In this document: positions 34,599 through 42,763 of the stretch, piece after piece | Position numbering within the stretch: position 1 is the first letter of the stretch | How the letters are laid out: each line of letters starts with the position of its first letter | NCBI GenBank assembly: GCA_005885555.1 | Contig: VAWN01000022.1 | Coordinates: forward strand, 73,216 to 137,215 | Length of the DNA stretch: 64,000 bases | Source of the DNA: Actinomycetota bacterium | Lineage (GTDB): Bacteria > Actinomycetota > Actinomycetes > Mycobacteriales > Micromonosporaceae | Direction of reading: 5' to 3' | Program-made: the position numbers and the translations under genes | Notes under the pieces: model-generated | The model's database searches: none | What the model was told of the DNA's origin: nothing | Seen by the model: only the letters and a program-made list of their open reading frames with translations

Positions 34599-34726
34599 CC
34601 GTACCTTTCTGCACCTATGTACTCACGTTGCGCTGATAACCTGCCCGGTTTGTCCCTAGCCTCGATGCTGAGACGCTCATAACGTTGGGGGGCCAGACCC
34701 CCCAGAGCCTCGGACGGGAAGGGCCC

Positions 34727-36202
34727 ATGGGCAAAGACGTGTCCCGCTCGACGTTCACCCCGGAGGACCGGACACGGTACCGCCAGAAGGTGCGTCGCTG
34801 CCTGGACGTCTTCGCATTGATGCTCAACGACTTCCGGTTCGACGCGGACCGGCCGATGACCGGACTCGAACTGGAGCTCAACCTCATCGACGACCAGGGC
34901 GAGCCGGCGATGCGCAACGCCCAGGTACTCGCCGACCTGGCCGACCCGTCCTTCCAGACCGAACTCGGCCAGTTCAACCTGGAGATCAACCTCAGCCCGC
35001 GGCTGATCGCCGAGCACGGCTTCGAGGACTACGAGAACGACCTGCTGACCAGCCTGGCCCGGGCCGACGAGCGGGCCAAGGAGGCGCAGGCGCGGCTGGT
35101 CACGATCGGCATCCTGCCGACGCTGACCCAGCGGCACGCGATCCTGGAGAACCTGTCGCCGGACCCGCGGTACCGGGTGCTGAACGAGCAGATCGTGGCC
35201 GCCCGGGGCGAAGACATCACGCTGGACATCCGCGGCGTCGAGGCGCTCCAGTCGCACACCGACTCGATCGCGCCCGAGGCTGCGTGCACCAGTACCCAGT
35301 TCCACCTGCAGGTCGCACCCGAAGACTTCGCGAACTACTGGAACGCCTCGCAGGCCATCGCCGGCCCGCAGGTCGCGATCGGCGCCAACTCGCCGTACCT
35401 GTTCGGCAAGCGGCTGTGGGCGGAGACCAGGATCGCGCTGTTCGAGCAGGCCACCGATACCCGGCCGGACGAGCTGAAGGCGCAGGGGGTACGGCCGCGG
35501 GTCTGGTTCGGGGAACGGTGGATCACCTCGATCTTCGACCTGTTCGAGGAGAACGTGCGGTACTTCCCGCCGCTGCTGCCGATCACCCAGGACGAGGACC
35601 CGGTCGAGGTGATCCACACCGGCGGGGTACCCCGGCTGTCCGAACTGCGGCTGCACAACGGCACTGTCTACCGCTGGAACCGGCCGGTGTACGACATCAT
35701 GAACGGCCGGCCGCACCTGCGGGTGGAGAACCGGGTACTGCCGGCCGGCCCGACAGTCGTCGACCTGCTCGCCAACGCGGCGTTCTACTTCGGGCTGGTG
35801 CGCTACCTCGCCGAGGCCGACCGGCCGGTGTGGACGCAGCTCACCTTCAGCCAGGCCGAGGAGAACTTCCACGTCTCCGCCCGGGACGGGCTGCAGGCCT
35901 CGGTGTACTGGCCGCGCCTGGGCGAGTTACGCGCCACCGACCTGGTACTTGAGCGGCTGCTGCCCTGGGCGCACGAGGGGCTGGACCGGTTCGACGTCGA
36001 TCCGGAGCTGCGCGACCGGCTGCTCGGCGTGGTCGAGCAGCGCTGCCTGACCGGCCGCAACGGCGCCAGCTGGCAGACCGAGACGGTCGGGGTACTGGAG
36101 GACAAGGGGCTGGACCGGTGGGCGGCGCTGGGCGAGATGCTGCGCCGGTACGCCGAGTTCGCGCCGCGCAACGAGCCGATCCACACCTGGCCGTTGGGCT
36201 GA
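34727..36202 (+). CDS. Glutamate-cysteine ligase family (GCS2-like) protein
   Basis: An ATP-dependent carboxylate-amine ligase of 491 residues in the YbdK/GCS2-like family, possibly making gamma-glutamylcysteine or a related peptide bond. Visible motifs are the metal/Glu-binding GLELELNLIDDQGEPAMRN, QFNLEINLSPRLIAEHGFED, CTSTQFHLQVAPEDFANYWN, and the Arg-rich RVENRVLPAGPTVVDLLANA. True substrate specificity cannot be read from sequence; actinomycetes also use such enzymes in ergothioneine synthesis, but no egt gene is adjacent. I chose the ATG at 34727 (MGKDVSRSTFT) with GACGGGAAGGG before it. A G6/C6 hairpin (34686-34703) lies in the leader. Confidence 0.8.
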   Translation: MGKDVSRSTFTPEDRTRYRQKVRRCLDVFALMLNDFRFDADRPMTGLELELNLIDDQGEPAMRNAQVLADLADPSFQTELGQFNLEINLSPRLIAEHGFEDYENDLLTSLARADERAKEAQARLVTIGILPTLTQRHAILENLSPDPRYRVLNEQIVAARGEDITLDIRGVEALQSHTDSIAPEAACTSTQFHLQVAPEDFANYWNASQAIAGPQVAIGANSPYLFGKRLWAETRIALFEQATDTRPDELKAQGVRPRVWFGERWITSIFDLFEENVRYFPPLLPITQDEDPVEVIHTGGVPRLSELRLHNGTVYRWNRPVYDIMNGRPHLRVENRVLPAGPTVVDLLANAAFYFGLVRYLAEADRPVWTQLTFSQAEENFHVSARDGLQASVYWPRLGELRATDLVLERLLPWAHEGLDRFDVDPELRDRLLGVVEQRCLTGRNGASWQTETVGVLEDKGLDRWAALGEMLRRYAEFAPRNEPIHTWPLG

Positions 36203-36239
36203 AGGCCGGCCCGGGCGCGGGTTCGCCTTGCTTTCGCGA

Positions 36240-36287
36240 GATCTTGGACGTTCGTACCCCCCGCAAGGGGTGCTCGCGTCCAAGATC
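36240..36287. repeat. 48-bp palindromic element (copy 3)
   Basis: Arms GATCTTGGACG (36240-36250) and CGTCCAAGATC (36277-36287) enclose ACCCC-CCGCAA-GGGGT. The inner part aligns with copies 1 and 2 in reverse orientation. It lies 37 bp after the ligase stop. A GC-only repeat tract follows directly. Confidence 0.85.
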
Positions 36288-36350
36288 CCGGCGCGGCGCG
36301 GCGCGGCGCGGCGCGGCGCGGGGCGGCGCGGGGCGGCCCGGGCGCAGGGC
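36288..36350. repeat. GGCGC simple repeat tract
   Basis: Tandem GCGCG/GGCGC words (about eight units, then GGGGCGGCGCG variants) follow the palindromic element without a gap. It is a low-complexity GC tract with no reading frame support. Confidence 0.8.
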
Positions 36351-36357
36351 GGGCCGC

Positions 36358-37587
36358 TCAGCGGCGGCCGAGGCGCCTGACGAAACCGCCCTTGGCCGGC
36401 GGCTTCGCCGGTGCGGCCTCGGTGGTCTCCTCCGCGGAGCCGTCGCGCTGGGTCGGCCACAACGGCACCGGGCCGGGGTTCGTGACCAGGACCGCCGCTT
36501 CCCGGTCGGCTTCGTAGGCGCGGACCGGCGCGTACGCGTCTTCGGGCAGGGACTCCTCGCTGCGCGGCTCCGGCACGGGTACCGGTGCCGGGCCGGCCGC
36601 TTCCGGTGCCGCCTCTGCCGCCGGGCCGGCCTCCGCCGCGGGACCGCCGGCCGCCGCGGCCAGTCGCTGGGTGCGCTGCGCGGCGAGGGCGACGAGGACG
36701 ACCGAACCGAGCAAGCCCACCAGGTCGGCGTACGGCGCGATCGCGTACGCGGACAGCTGGTCGTCGGACTGGACGCCGGCCAGTGGCGGCGCGGCGAAGA
36801 AGTATGCGGACGAGACCAGGAGCGGGCCGAGCGCTCCGGAGATCGCCACGCCGACCGGATTGTCGCCGCGGCGGCTGGCCGGCCAGGCGGCCGCCACGGC
36901 GATGACCAGTGCGGCGCCGATCATCATCGCCGCGCCGGGCAGCGAGTACGTCTGCCGCAGGAAGTGCACGCCACCGAAGTGCCAGACCCCGAGCTGGGCG
37001 GTGGTGAGATCGTGGTGGGCGGCCAGACCGAAGATCACTGATCCGGTGGCGAGCGCCCAGACGTAGGCCATGGTCAGCACCGCGTTCGCGGCGACCGCGC
37101 GGGCGGAGAGGGCGGCGATGGCGACCAGTACCCCCACTGCGACGCCGACCAGCGCGTACCCGCCAGCGATCATCTGCGGGGCGAGCGTGCCCGGCCGGTG
37201 CGCGGCGCGGGCGGGTACCGCCACCAGCGCGACCGTCAGCAGCCCGCCGACCCCGGCGGTGAGCGCGAGGACCAGGCGCCAGGCGGTGGTGGCCATCGGC
37301 GTGGCGGGCAGCCGTCCGGCCGGCCCGGTCCGGCGTCGGGGCGGTGCGGCCCCCGGCCCGCCGGGGGAGAGCCGGTCGGCGACCACGGCGCCGAGCACCG
37401 TGGCGGTCGACGCGATCCAGGTCGTCCAGGCGAGGCTGGCCAGCCAGGCGCGTTCGCCCGCCGGATCGGTCGTCGTGGGCCAGGTCATGATGCCCAGGCC
37501 GTACGCCACGCCGAGCTGCGCGGCGGCGGCGCCCGCGCCGACGCCGATCGCGAGGGCGATCGATCCTCCCCAGCCGCGTGTGGCCAT
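36358..37587 (-). CDS. Multi-pass membrane protein of unknown function
   Basis: About eight hydrophobic segments are visible (for example GGSIALAIGVGAGAAAAQLG, LVLALTAGVGGLLTVALVAV, MIAGGYALVGVAVGVLVAIA, ADLVGLLGSVVLVALAAQ), followed by a ~110-residue Ala/Pro/Glu-rich cytoplasmic tail with PAPVPVPEPRSEESLPE and a basic end FVRRLGRR. I recognise no transporter or enzyme motif. The ATG at 37587 (MATRGWGGS) is preferred because the frame upstream is Pro/Arg-rich. It is divergent from the PASTA protein gene with 67 bp between the starts. Confidence 0.65.
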   Translation of the reverse strand: MATRGWGGSIALAIGVGAGAAAAQLGVAYGLGIMTWPTTTDPAGERAWLASLAWTTWIASTATVLGAVVADRLSPGGPGAAPPRRRTGPAGRLPATPMATTAWRLVLALTAGVGGLLTVALVAVPARAAHRPGTLAPQMIAGGYALVGVAVGVLVAIAALSARAVAANAVLTMAYVWALATGSVIFGLAAHHDLTTAQLGVWHFGGVHFLRQTYSLPGAAMMIGAALVIAVAAAWPASRRGDNPVGVAISGALGPLLVSSAYFFAAPPLAGVQSDDQLSAYAIAPYADLVGLLGSVVLVALAAQRTQRLAAAAGGPAAEAGPAAEAAPEAAGPAPVPVPEPRSEESLPEDAYAPVRAYEADREAAVLVTNPGPVPLWPTQRDGSAEETTEAAPAKPPAKGGFVRRLGRR

Positions 37588-37654
37588 GCCGGGAGGATAG
37601 CGGCTGCCCGCGATCCGGGGCACTCCGCGGAAGGTCGAGCTTGGTCATGATGTG

Positions 37655-38308
37655 ATGGAGGGCGTGGCCGACGACCGCCCGACCCCGCCGCAACCGCCCG
37701 CGGACGACGAAACCGCCCGCTTCGACCAGCCCATCGACCAGCCCCCCGACGAGACCGCCGTCATGCCGGCGGCGGGCGAACGGCCGGCGGGCGAGCAGCC
37801 GGCGCGGTGGGCGGCCCGGGCCGGGGTGCCGGCGGCCGGTCCGCGCCCGTCCGAACCCCAGTGGGTACCCGACCAGCAGCCGCGCACCTGGTGGGCGCCG
37901 ATCCTGATCGGGGTGGCGATCCTGGTGCTGGTCGGTCTGATCGCGCTGGGCCTGTGGGTCGCGGTACGCAGCAAGCCGGGTACCCCGACGTCGCCCTCGC
38001 CGACGCCGAGCAGTCCCGCACCGTCGTCGGCCTCGCCGAGCCCGGCACCGTCGCCGACCGCGTCGACGTCGCCGCCGGTGACCATGGTCGTCGTGCCGTC
38101 CCTGCGCGGCGTCTCTCTCAGCGATGCGGAGCAGATCCTGCAGAGCCAGGGACTCAACTGGACGGTGAGCACGCGGGTCAGCAGCGAGTTCCCGGCCGGT
38201 ACCGTGATCGAGTCGAACCCGCCGGCCGAGAGCAGGGTGCCGGCGGGTACCGAGGTCAACCTCGTGGTCGCGACCGCGCCGCCGTCACCGTCCCCCGCGG
38301 CGTCGTGA
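37655..38308 (+). CDS. Membrane-anchored single-PASTA-domain protein
   Basis: A ~218-residue protein with a Pro/Ala/Glu-rich cytoplasmic region, one membrane helix (APILIGVAILVLVGLIALGL near residue 90), a Ser/Pro spacer and one extracellular PASTA domain (VVVPSLRGVSLSDAEQILQS through GTEVNLVVATAPPS). PASTA domains bind muropeptides and are usually parts of PknB-type kinases or PBPs; here no kinase or transpeptidase domain is present. A GTG at 37652 directly before the ATG is an alternative start. The 3' end overlaps the convergent gene at 38256 by 53 bp. A role in peptidoglycan sensing is inferred from the fold. Confidence 0.82.
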   Translation: MEGVADDRPTPPQPPADDETARFDQPIDQPPDETAVMPAAGERPAGEQPARWAARAGVPAAGPRPSEPQWVPDQQPRTWWAPILIGVAILVLVGLIALGLWVAVRSKPGTPTSPSPTPSSPAPSSASPSPAPSPTASTSPPVTMVVVPSLRGVSLSDAEQILQSQGLNWTVSTRVSSEFPAGTVIESNPPAESRVPAGTEVNLVVATAPPSPSPAAS

Positions 38309-38549
38309 CCGGCGTCCGGTACCGGTTGGGCGGTGCGGCCTGGGCCTGCTGCAGCCCGTCGAGCTGGACGAAGATGGACCGGCGCTCGACCGCGTCCCCC
38401 GCGCTGTTGAGCTCGTACCCGTCGAGCCACGCCCACCCGTTGTAGGTGGACCAGTCATGTACCCGGATGACCCGGAACAGCATCGGGGTGGTGAACTGCA
38501 CGCTGGCCGCACGGGTCACGCGCAGGACGTCACCGGACCGCGGTAACAC
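38256..38549 (-). CDS. Small conserved protein next to the XRE/DUF397 module
   Basis: A 97-residue product with a well-formed core FTTPMLFRVIRVHDWSTYNG-WAWLDGYEL (38369-38480) that has the look of a beta-rich conserved actinobacterial protein, followed by an Arg/Pro/Thr-rich tail. I have no function for it. It overlaps the PASTA gene 3' end by 53 bp (convergent), in which the tail residues are encoded, so the natural end may be earlier. It lies upstream of, and divergent from, the XRE regulator module and may belong to it. Confidence 0.55.
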   Translation of the reverse strand: MLPRSGDVLRVTRAASVQFTTPMLFRVIRVHDWSTYNGWAWLDGYELNSAGDAVERRSIFVQLDGLQQAQAAPPNRYRTPVTTPRGTVTAARSRPRG

Positions 38550-38647
38550 ATCAACTCCCGCTTCCTACCAGTCCCCCGACGAATGCAACGACGGACACGC
38601 GTGACGGTCGTGGAAGAACTGTGGGTGACGCATGTCGTACAGACAGG

Positions 38648-38679
38648 TTGCATGACTATGATGATCAATGCAAGTTGCA
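38648..38679. promoter_or_regulatory. TTGCA repeats and TATGAT upstream of the XRE gene
   Basis: TTGCAT (38648-38653) and ATGCAA (38668-38673) are inverted copies, followed directly by GTTGCAC, giving three TTGCA words in 32 bp. TATGAT (38657-38662), a good -10, sits between the arms. This suits an autoregulatory promoter/operator for the small ORF and XRE gene. No strong -35 is visible. Confidence 0.4.
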
Positions 38680-38822
38680 CCCGTCCGGTTTCACCCATCT
38701 GGGACGTGCCGGCTTCCGCACGGCTTGCCGCGCTGTTCGACCGGGCGGCACACTTGAGCCAATTCCAGCGCACTTACCCCTGTTGGGAGCCGACGCCGCT
38801 GCGTTCGGGAGGTGAAGGGTGA
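38652..38822 (+). CDS. Possible small leader protein of the XRE module (56 aa)
   Basis: The frame MTMMINASCTRPVSPIWDVP followed by ASARLAALFDRAAHLSQFQR and TYPCWEP ends at a TGA that overlaps the GTG start of the XRE gene (GTGA), which would allow translational coupling. Coding bias is normal. There is no good ribosome-binding site and the proposed -10 lies inside the frame, so this is a tentative call; the region could be plain leader. Confidence 0.35.
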   Translation: MTMMINASCTRPVSPIWDVPASARLAALFDRAAHLSQFQRTYPCWEPTPLRSGGEG

Positions 38823-39664
38823 CCGTCCGGCGCAGCCCCACGGTACGCCGCCGCCGGTTGGGCCTTGAGTTGCGCCGCCTGCGGGAAGCCGCCGGGGTGA
38901 CCATCGACGTGGTCGCCGACCGGTTGGAGTGCTCGTCCTCCAAGATCTCGCGGATCGAGACCGGGCACACCGGCGCGACCCCGCGCGACGTGCGGGACAT
39001 GCTCGCCGTCTACGGCGTCGACGGTTCCGCGGCCGAGGAACTGTTACAGGTCGCCCGCGAGGCCCGGCTCAAGGGCTGGTGGCACCTGTACGGCACGGTA
39101 CTGACGACCGCCTATGTCGGGCTGGAGGCGGCCGCGTCGGAGATCCACGCATACGAAGGCCAGGTGGTACCCGGGCTGCTCCAGGTCGAGGAGTACGCCC
39201 GCGCGATGATCGTGAAGGGGCGGCCGGACATCAGCCCGGTCGAGCTCGACCGGCGGGTGCACGTCCGGATGGAGCGCCAATCGTTGTTAACCCAGGACGA
39301 TCCGCTCCGCCTGTGGGCCGTCCTCGACGAGGCGATCTTTCATCGACTGGTGGGTGGACCCGCGGTGATGACTCGGCAAATTGATCATCTTGTGATGGTC
39401 GCAGATCTGCCCAACATCACATTGCAGGTGCTACCGTTCGCGATCGGCGCGCACGCCGGGATGGACGGATCGTTCGCGATCCTCGGCTACGAGGAACCGG
39501 CCGACCCCGACGTGGTGTTCGCCGAGAACGCAGCTGGCGGCCTCTTCCTGGAGAAGGACGAGGAGCTGCGGCGGTACCACTTCATTTTCGATCATCTGCG
39601 GGCGAGCGCACTTCCCCCCGACGAGTCGGTCGCGCTTCTCGCCGCACGGGTAAAGGAGCTGTAG
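38819..39664 (+). CDS. XRE-family regulator with DUF5753 effector domain
   Basis: A 281-residue protein of the large actinobacterial XRE-DUF5753 family. The N-terminal helix-turn-helix is ELRRLREAAGVTIDVVADRL and LECSSSKISRIETGHTGATP; the C-terminal domain has the family pattern YEGQVVPGLLQVEEYARAMI, RMERQSLLTQDDPLRLWAVL and LPNITLQVLPFAIGAHAGMD. These are typically paired with a small DUF397 protein, as here, and influence development and antibiotic production in Streptomyces; the local target is unknown. The start is GTG with GGAGGTGAAGG before it. The ATG of the DUF397 gene directly follows the stop. Confidence 0.92.
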   Translation: MTVRRSPTVRRRRLGLELRRLREAAGVTIDVVADRLECSSSKISRIETGHTGATPRDVRDMLAVYGVDGSAAEELLQVAREARLKGWWHLYGTVLTTAYVGLEAAASEIHAYEGQVVPGLLQVEEYARAMIVKGRPDISPVELDRRVHVRMERQSLLTQDDPLRLWAVLDEAIFHRLVGGPAVMTRQIDHLVMVADLPNITLQVLPFAIGAHAGMDGSFAILGYEEPADPDVVFAENAAGGLFLEKDEELRRYHFIFDHLRASALPPDESVALLAARVKEL

Positions 39665-39895
39665 ATGGAAGTCATTGCGGAGGCGAAAGGGCTGCGGGTC
39701 GACCTGAGCGGGGCGGTGTGGCGCAAGAGTTCGGCCAGCGGGCCCTACTCCGACAACTGCGTTGAGGTCGCCTTCGTCGACGAGGCGATCGCGGTACGCG
39801 ACTCCAAGCACCCGGAGGGTCCGGTACTCCTGTTCACCCAGGCCGAGTGGGACGCGTTCGTGGGCGGCGCCAAGGACGGCGAGTTCGACCTGTAA
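39665..39895 (+). CDS. DUF397 protein (partner of the XRE regulator)
   Basis: A 76-residue DUF397 protein: VWRKSSASGPYSDNCVEVAF, VRDSKHPEGPVLLFTQAEWD and AFVGGAKDGEFDL contain the diagnostic W-R-K-S-S and R-D-S-K motifs. Family members are encoded next to XRE-DUF5753 regulators and are thought to act as their antagonists or sensors. It starts 1 bp after the XRE stop (TAGATG), so expression is coupled. A hairpin follows 14 bp after the stop. Confidence 0.93.
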   Translation: MEVIAEAKGLRVDLSGAVWRKSSASGPYSDNCVEVAFVDEAIAVRDSKHPEGPVLLFTQAEWDAFVGGAKDGEFDL

Positions 39896-39908
39896 CAGTC
39901 AGTCGACG

Positions 39909-39942
39909 ACGGGGCCGGTGCGCTGCGGCGTGCCGGCCCCGT
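39909..39942 (+). terminator. Terminator of the XRE-DUF397 operon
   Basis: ACGGGGCCGG (39909-39918) and CCGGCCCCGT (39933-39942) form a perfect 10-bp stem with a 14-nt loop. Confidence 0.75.
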
Positions 39943-40050
39943 ACCGTCGGCGGGTCGCGCGGGGGCTCGGCCGTCGCCCGCCCGGAACCGCCTCGTTGTA
40001 CCAGACGGTTGCCGCATGGCCGGATCAACCCGCCGGAACGAGGAGAGTTC

Positions 40051-40470
40051 ATGAAGAACGGTCCCGACAACGCGAACAACGTGCCCGTCGCGCCGGACGA
40101 CCGGTTCGCCGGCCAGCTCGGCTACCACAACGGCGGCCGGCGGGAGCCCGGCGGCATACCGGGCGACCCCGGCCTCGACCTCACCCCGCGCAACGGCGCG
40201 AGCGGGCCGGTCGGCTCGGTACTGGACGCGCCGGTACCCGCGATGTCGCTCACCGACCTGGACTCCCTCGCCGAGCCGGTGTACCCGCCGACCGGCTGGC
40301 TGGACTCGCCGACCGGTTCACTGGCCGACCACCCGCTGCTGCGCGGCCTGCTCCTGGAGCTGCCGCCGAAGGGCGCGATGCCGCCGGCGGAGTGGCTGGA
40401 CCGCTGGTTCGAGGCGGCCCGTTCGATCCTGGAACTGCTGTATGTCCAGCATGGGACACCGCGCCGCTGA
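40051..40470 (+). CDS. Hypothetical protein, 139 aa
   Basis: The ATG at 40051 (MKNGPDNANNVPVAPDDRFA) follows AGGAGAG, a good ribosome-binding site. The product is Pro/Gly/Asp-rich and probably largely disordered, except for a C-terminal helix pair (DHPLLRGLLLELPPKGAMPP, AEWLDRWFEAARSILELLYV). No signal peptide or known domain. The stop lies 23 bp before the chosen adenosine deaminase start; alternative deaminase starts would overlap it. Confidence 0.6.
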   Translation: MKNGPDNANNVPVAPDDRFAGQLGYHNGGRREPGGIPGDPGLDLTPRNGASGPVGSVLDAPVPAMSLTDLDSLAEPVYPPTGWLDSPTGSLADHPLLRGLLLELPPKGAMPPAEWLDRWFEAARSILELLYVQHGTPRR

Positions 40471-40492
40471 GGCTTCTGCCAAGCTGGTCGGC

Positions 40493-41467
40493 ATGGGTGC
40501 GGCGAAGATCGAGCTCCATGTCCACCTGGAGGGCTCCATCCGGCCGGCCACGCTGCTGGACATCGCCCGTCGCAACCACGTCGCGCTGCCCGCGGACACC
40601 GTCGACGGGCTGACCGCGCTGTACCGGTTCCGCGACTTCAAGCACTTCATCGACACCTGGATCATGACGACCAACTGCCTGCGCACGGCAGACGACTTCC
40701 GGCAGGTGGTGGTCGACTACGCCGAGGAGGCGGCCGGGTTCAGCGCGGTATACCTGGAGGCGATCTTCTCGCCGCCGGAACGGGTACTGCTCGGCGGGTT
40801 GGACTGGGACGAGATCTACACCGGGTACACCGACGGGGGGATCGAGGCCGCCGAGCGCTTCGGCGTGACCGTGCGGTTCACCCCCGACCTGTACCGCAAC
40901 GGCTGCCCGGTCGAGCTGGCCGAGGAGTGCGCCCGGGTCTCCGTGCGGTACCGCGACCGCGGGATCGTCGCGCTGGGCATCGGCGGGTACGAGCCGGGGT
41001 ACCCGCTGGCGCCGTACGCCCGTGCCGTGGAGATCGCCCGCGACGGCGGCCTCGGCTTCGTCCCGCACGCCGGCGAGGCGGCCGGCCCGGAGTCCGTCCG
41101 CGAGGCACTGGACCTCGGCGCCGACCGGATCCGGCACGGCATCCGGGCGGCCGAATCCGCCGAACTGCTGACCGAGATCGCCGAGCGTGGCATCGTGCTC
41201 GACGTGTGCCCGACGTCGAACCTGCGCACCGGCGTGGTACCGGAGCTGGCGGCACACCCGTTGCCGGCGCTGCATGCGGCCGGGGTCCGCTGCTCGATCA
41301 ACACCGACGATCCGGCGATGTTCGGCACCGACCTGGGACGCGAGTACGAGATCGCGGCCACGCTCGGGGTGTCGGCCGCCGATGCGTATGCCGCCGGGCT
41401 CGCCGGGGCGCTGTGCGACGCTGGTACGAAGGGTCGGCTCGCCGGTTTGGCGCCGATCCCCGGCTGA
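40493..41467 (+). CDS. Adenosine deaminase-family enzyme
   Basis: A metal-dependent TIM-barrel deaminase of 324 residues that converts adenosine (or a related adenine nucleoside) to the inosine form. Zinc-binding and catalytic motifs are IELHVHLEGSIRP (HxH near residue 10), FVPHAGEAAGPESVREAL (His/Glu near 193), LDVCPTSNLRTG and SINTDDPAMFGTD (two Asp near 271). The sequence could equally be an adenosine deaminase or a close relative acting on modified nucleosides. Upstream in-frame ATGs at 40442 and 40451 exist; 40493 is preferred because family homology begins right after it. Confidence 0.88.
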   Translation: MGAAKIELHVHLEGSIRPATLLDIARRNHVALPADTVDGLTALYRFRDFKHFIDTWIMTTNCLRTADDFRQVVVDYAEEAAGFSAVYLEAIFSPPERVLLGGLDWDEIYTGYTDGGIEAAERFGVTVRFTPDLYRNGCPVELAEECARVSVRYRDRGIVALGIGGYEPGYPLAPYARAVEIARDGGLGFVPHAGEAAGPESVREALDLGADRIRHGIRAAESAELLTEIAERGIVLDVCPTSNLRTGVVPELAAHPLPALHAAGVRCSINTDDPAMFGTDLGREYEIAATLGVSAADAYAAGLAGALCDAGTKGRLAGLAPIPG

Positions 41468-41543
41468 TCGGCGGATGTCGATGACCTTGCCCCGTTTTAG
41501 CCTGGCGGACATTGCGCCGCGGAGATCTTAAGAAGGAGCGCCG

Positions 41544-41831
41544 ATGTCCACCCGGGAAACTGTGATCTTCCTGATCTGCGGAGCGGGCACCCTCGCCATG
41601 TCGACCGGCGCGTTCGGCCTGCTCGCCGCGATCAACCGGCAGTCCCGGGGTACCCGGGCGGTACCGCTGATCCTGCTGTACGCCGTCGGCATCCTGCTCG
41701 ACATCGTCGCGCTGACCCTGGCCGGTACCTGGTACCTGGCCGCTCCGATGGCGCTCATGCTCATCCCCGCCGAGGTCGCCCTGCGCCGGCACGGCGTCGG
41801 CCGCCGGGTGGACCTGTCGCACTTCAAGTGA
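41544..41831 (+). CDS. Small membrane protein, 95 aa
   Basis: Three hydrophobic segments (VIFLICGAGTLAMSTGAFGL, AVPLILLYAVGILLDIVALT, WYLAAPMALMLIPAEVAL) and a basic C-terminus RRHGVGRRVDLSHFK. The ATG has AAGGAGCG 8 bp upstream. No family recognised. It stands alone between adenosine deaminase and palindromic element copy 4. Confidence 0.65.
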   Translation: MSTRETVIFLICGAGTLAMSTGAFGLLAAINRQSRGTRAVPLILLYAVGILLDIVALTLAGTWYLAAPMALMLIPAEVALRRHGVGRRVDLSHFK

Positions 41832-41851
41832 CCGGCCCGCCCCCATTCGCC

Positions 41852-41920
41852 GATCTTGGAGTTGTGTCCGCGACAAAAGCGGCGTAGACCGCCCAACTCG
41901 GGCACCACAAGTCCAAGATC
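41852..41920. repeat. 69-bp palindromic element (copy 4)
   Basis: Ends GATCTTGGA (41852-41860) and TCCAAGATC (41912-41920). On the minus strand it begins GATCTTGGACTTGTGGTGCC and aligns with copy 5 (54197-54265), which has the same length of 69 bp. The interior is less symmetrical than in the 48-bp class but keeps TTGTG/CACAA pairing near the ends. A GCGGGGC repeat tract follows at about 41953-41968. Confidence 0.85.
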
Positions 41921-41968
41921 GACGAGGCGGGTGGTAGTCGCGGTCGGCGTGCGGGGCGCGGGGCGCGC

Positions 41969-42763
41969 TCAGGCGGGGACCGAGGCCGCCGGGTCCGTGG
42001 TCGGTGCGGGTGGGGTGGCCTTCCACAGGCCGGTCTTCTGGGCGCCGAGCCGCGCCAGGTAGGCCGGGTTCAGCAGCAGGTACCGCCGCCAGAGCCGGCC
42101 CGGTTCCAGGCCCAGCCGCCACAGCCACTCCAGCCCGCGCCGCTGCATCCACTCCGGCGGCCGGCGCAGTTGACCGGCGTGGTAGTCGAACGCGGCGCCG
42201 ACCGCCAGCACCGGCATCGCCAGCACCGGCCGTACCGCGTGCGCGAACACCTCCTGGCGCGGGCAGCCCAGCCCGACGAGCAGGATCCGCGCGCCGGACG
42301 CCTTGACCCGCTCGGCGATCTCCACAAGCTCACCCGGCCGGGCGGCGCGGAACTTCGACGGTTCCCGTCCGGCGATCTTCAGCGCGGGGAACATCTCCTG
42401 CAACCGCGGTACCAGCCGGTCCAGCGTCTCGTCGGTCGAGCCGTACAGGTAGATCGGCAGCCCCTCGGCCGCGGCCCGGTCGAGTACCCGCAGCGTCAGC
42501 GTCGGGCCGTAGACCCGGTCGGCCAGCGCCGCGCCGTACATCGAGTTGAGCGCCCAGCGCACCGGCTGCCCGTCCGGCGTGACCAGGTCGAAGGAGTTGA
42601 GCCGGGCACCGTGCGCCCGGTCCTGTACCCCGGTCATCACCCCGTGTACCGCCAGCGCCGTCAGCGCGAACGGCCGCCCCTCGCGCGCCGCGTCGAGCAC
42701 CGCCGCGGTCGCCCGGTCGTAGTCGGTCGCGTCGACGAGGACGCCCAGCACACTGTGTTTCAT
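41969..42763 (-). CDS. WecG/TagA/CpsF-family glycosyltransferase
   Basis: A 264-residue GT26 enzyme that adds an N-acetylmannosamine-type (or related) sugar to a lipid-linked intermediate. Family features are the early [38 protein letters not shown] (the active-site TPDG), [18 protein letters not shown] and [16 protein letters not shown] plus [20 protein letters not shown]. The C-terminal basic/amphipathic tail ([12 protein letters not shown]) may dock to the membrane. Its ATG overlaps the stop of the epimerase gene (ATGA), so the two are one operon for a surface glycan. Confidence 0.9.
   Translation of the reverse strand: MKHSVLGVLVDATDYDRATAAVLDAAREGRPFALTALAVHGVMTGVQDRAHGARLNSFDLVTPDGQPVRWALNSMYGAALADRVYGPTLTLRVLDRAAAEGLPIYLYGSTDETLDRLVPRLQEMFPALKIAGREPSKFRAARPGELVEIAERVKASGARILLVGLGCPRQEVFAHAVRPVLAMPVLAVGAAFDYHAGQLRRPPEWMQRRGLEWLWRLGLEPGRLWRRYLLLNPAYLARLGAQKTGLWKATPPAPTTDPAASVPA

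Noticed and set aside
33395-35872. 825-codon minus-strand frame that includes the MarR gene
   Set aside because: Only the last 161 codons resemble a protein family; the rest is antisense to yceI and the ligase gene. I use the GTG at 33880.
38937-38950. TCCAAGATCTC inside the XRE gene
   Set aside because: It encodes the conserved SKISR of the recognition helix and lacks a partner arm.
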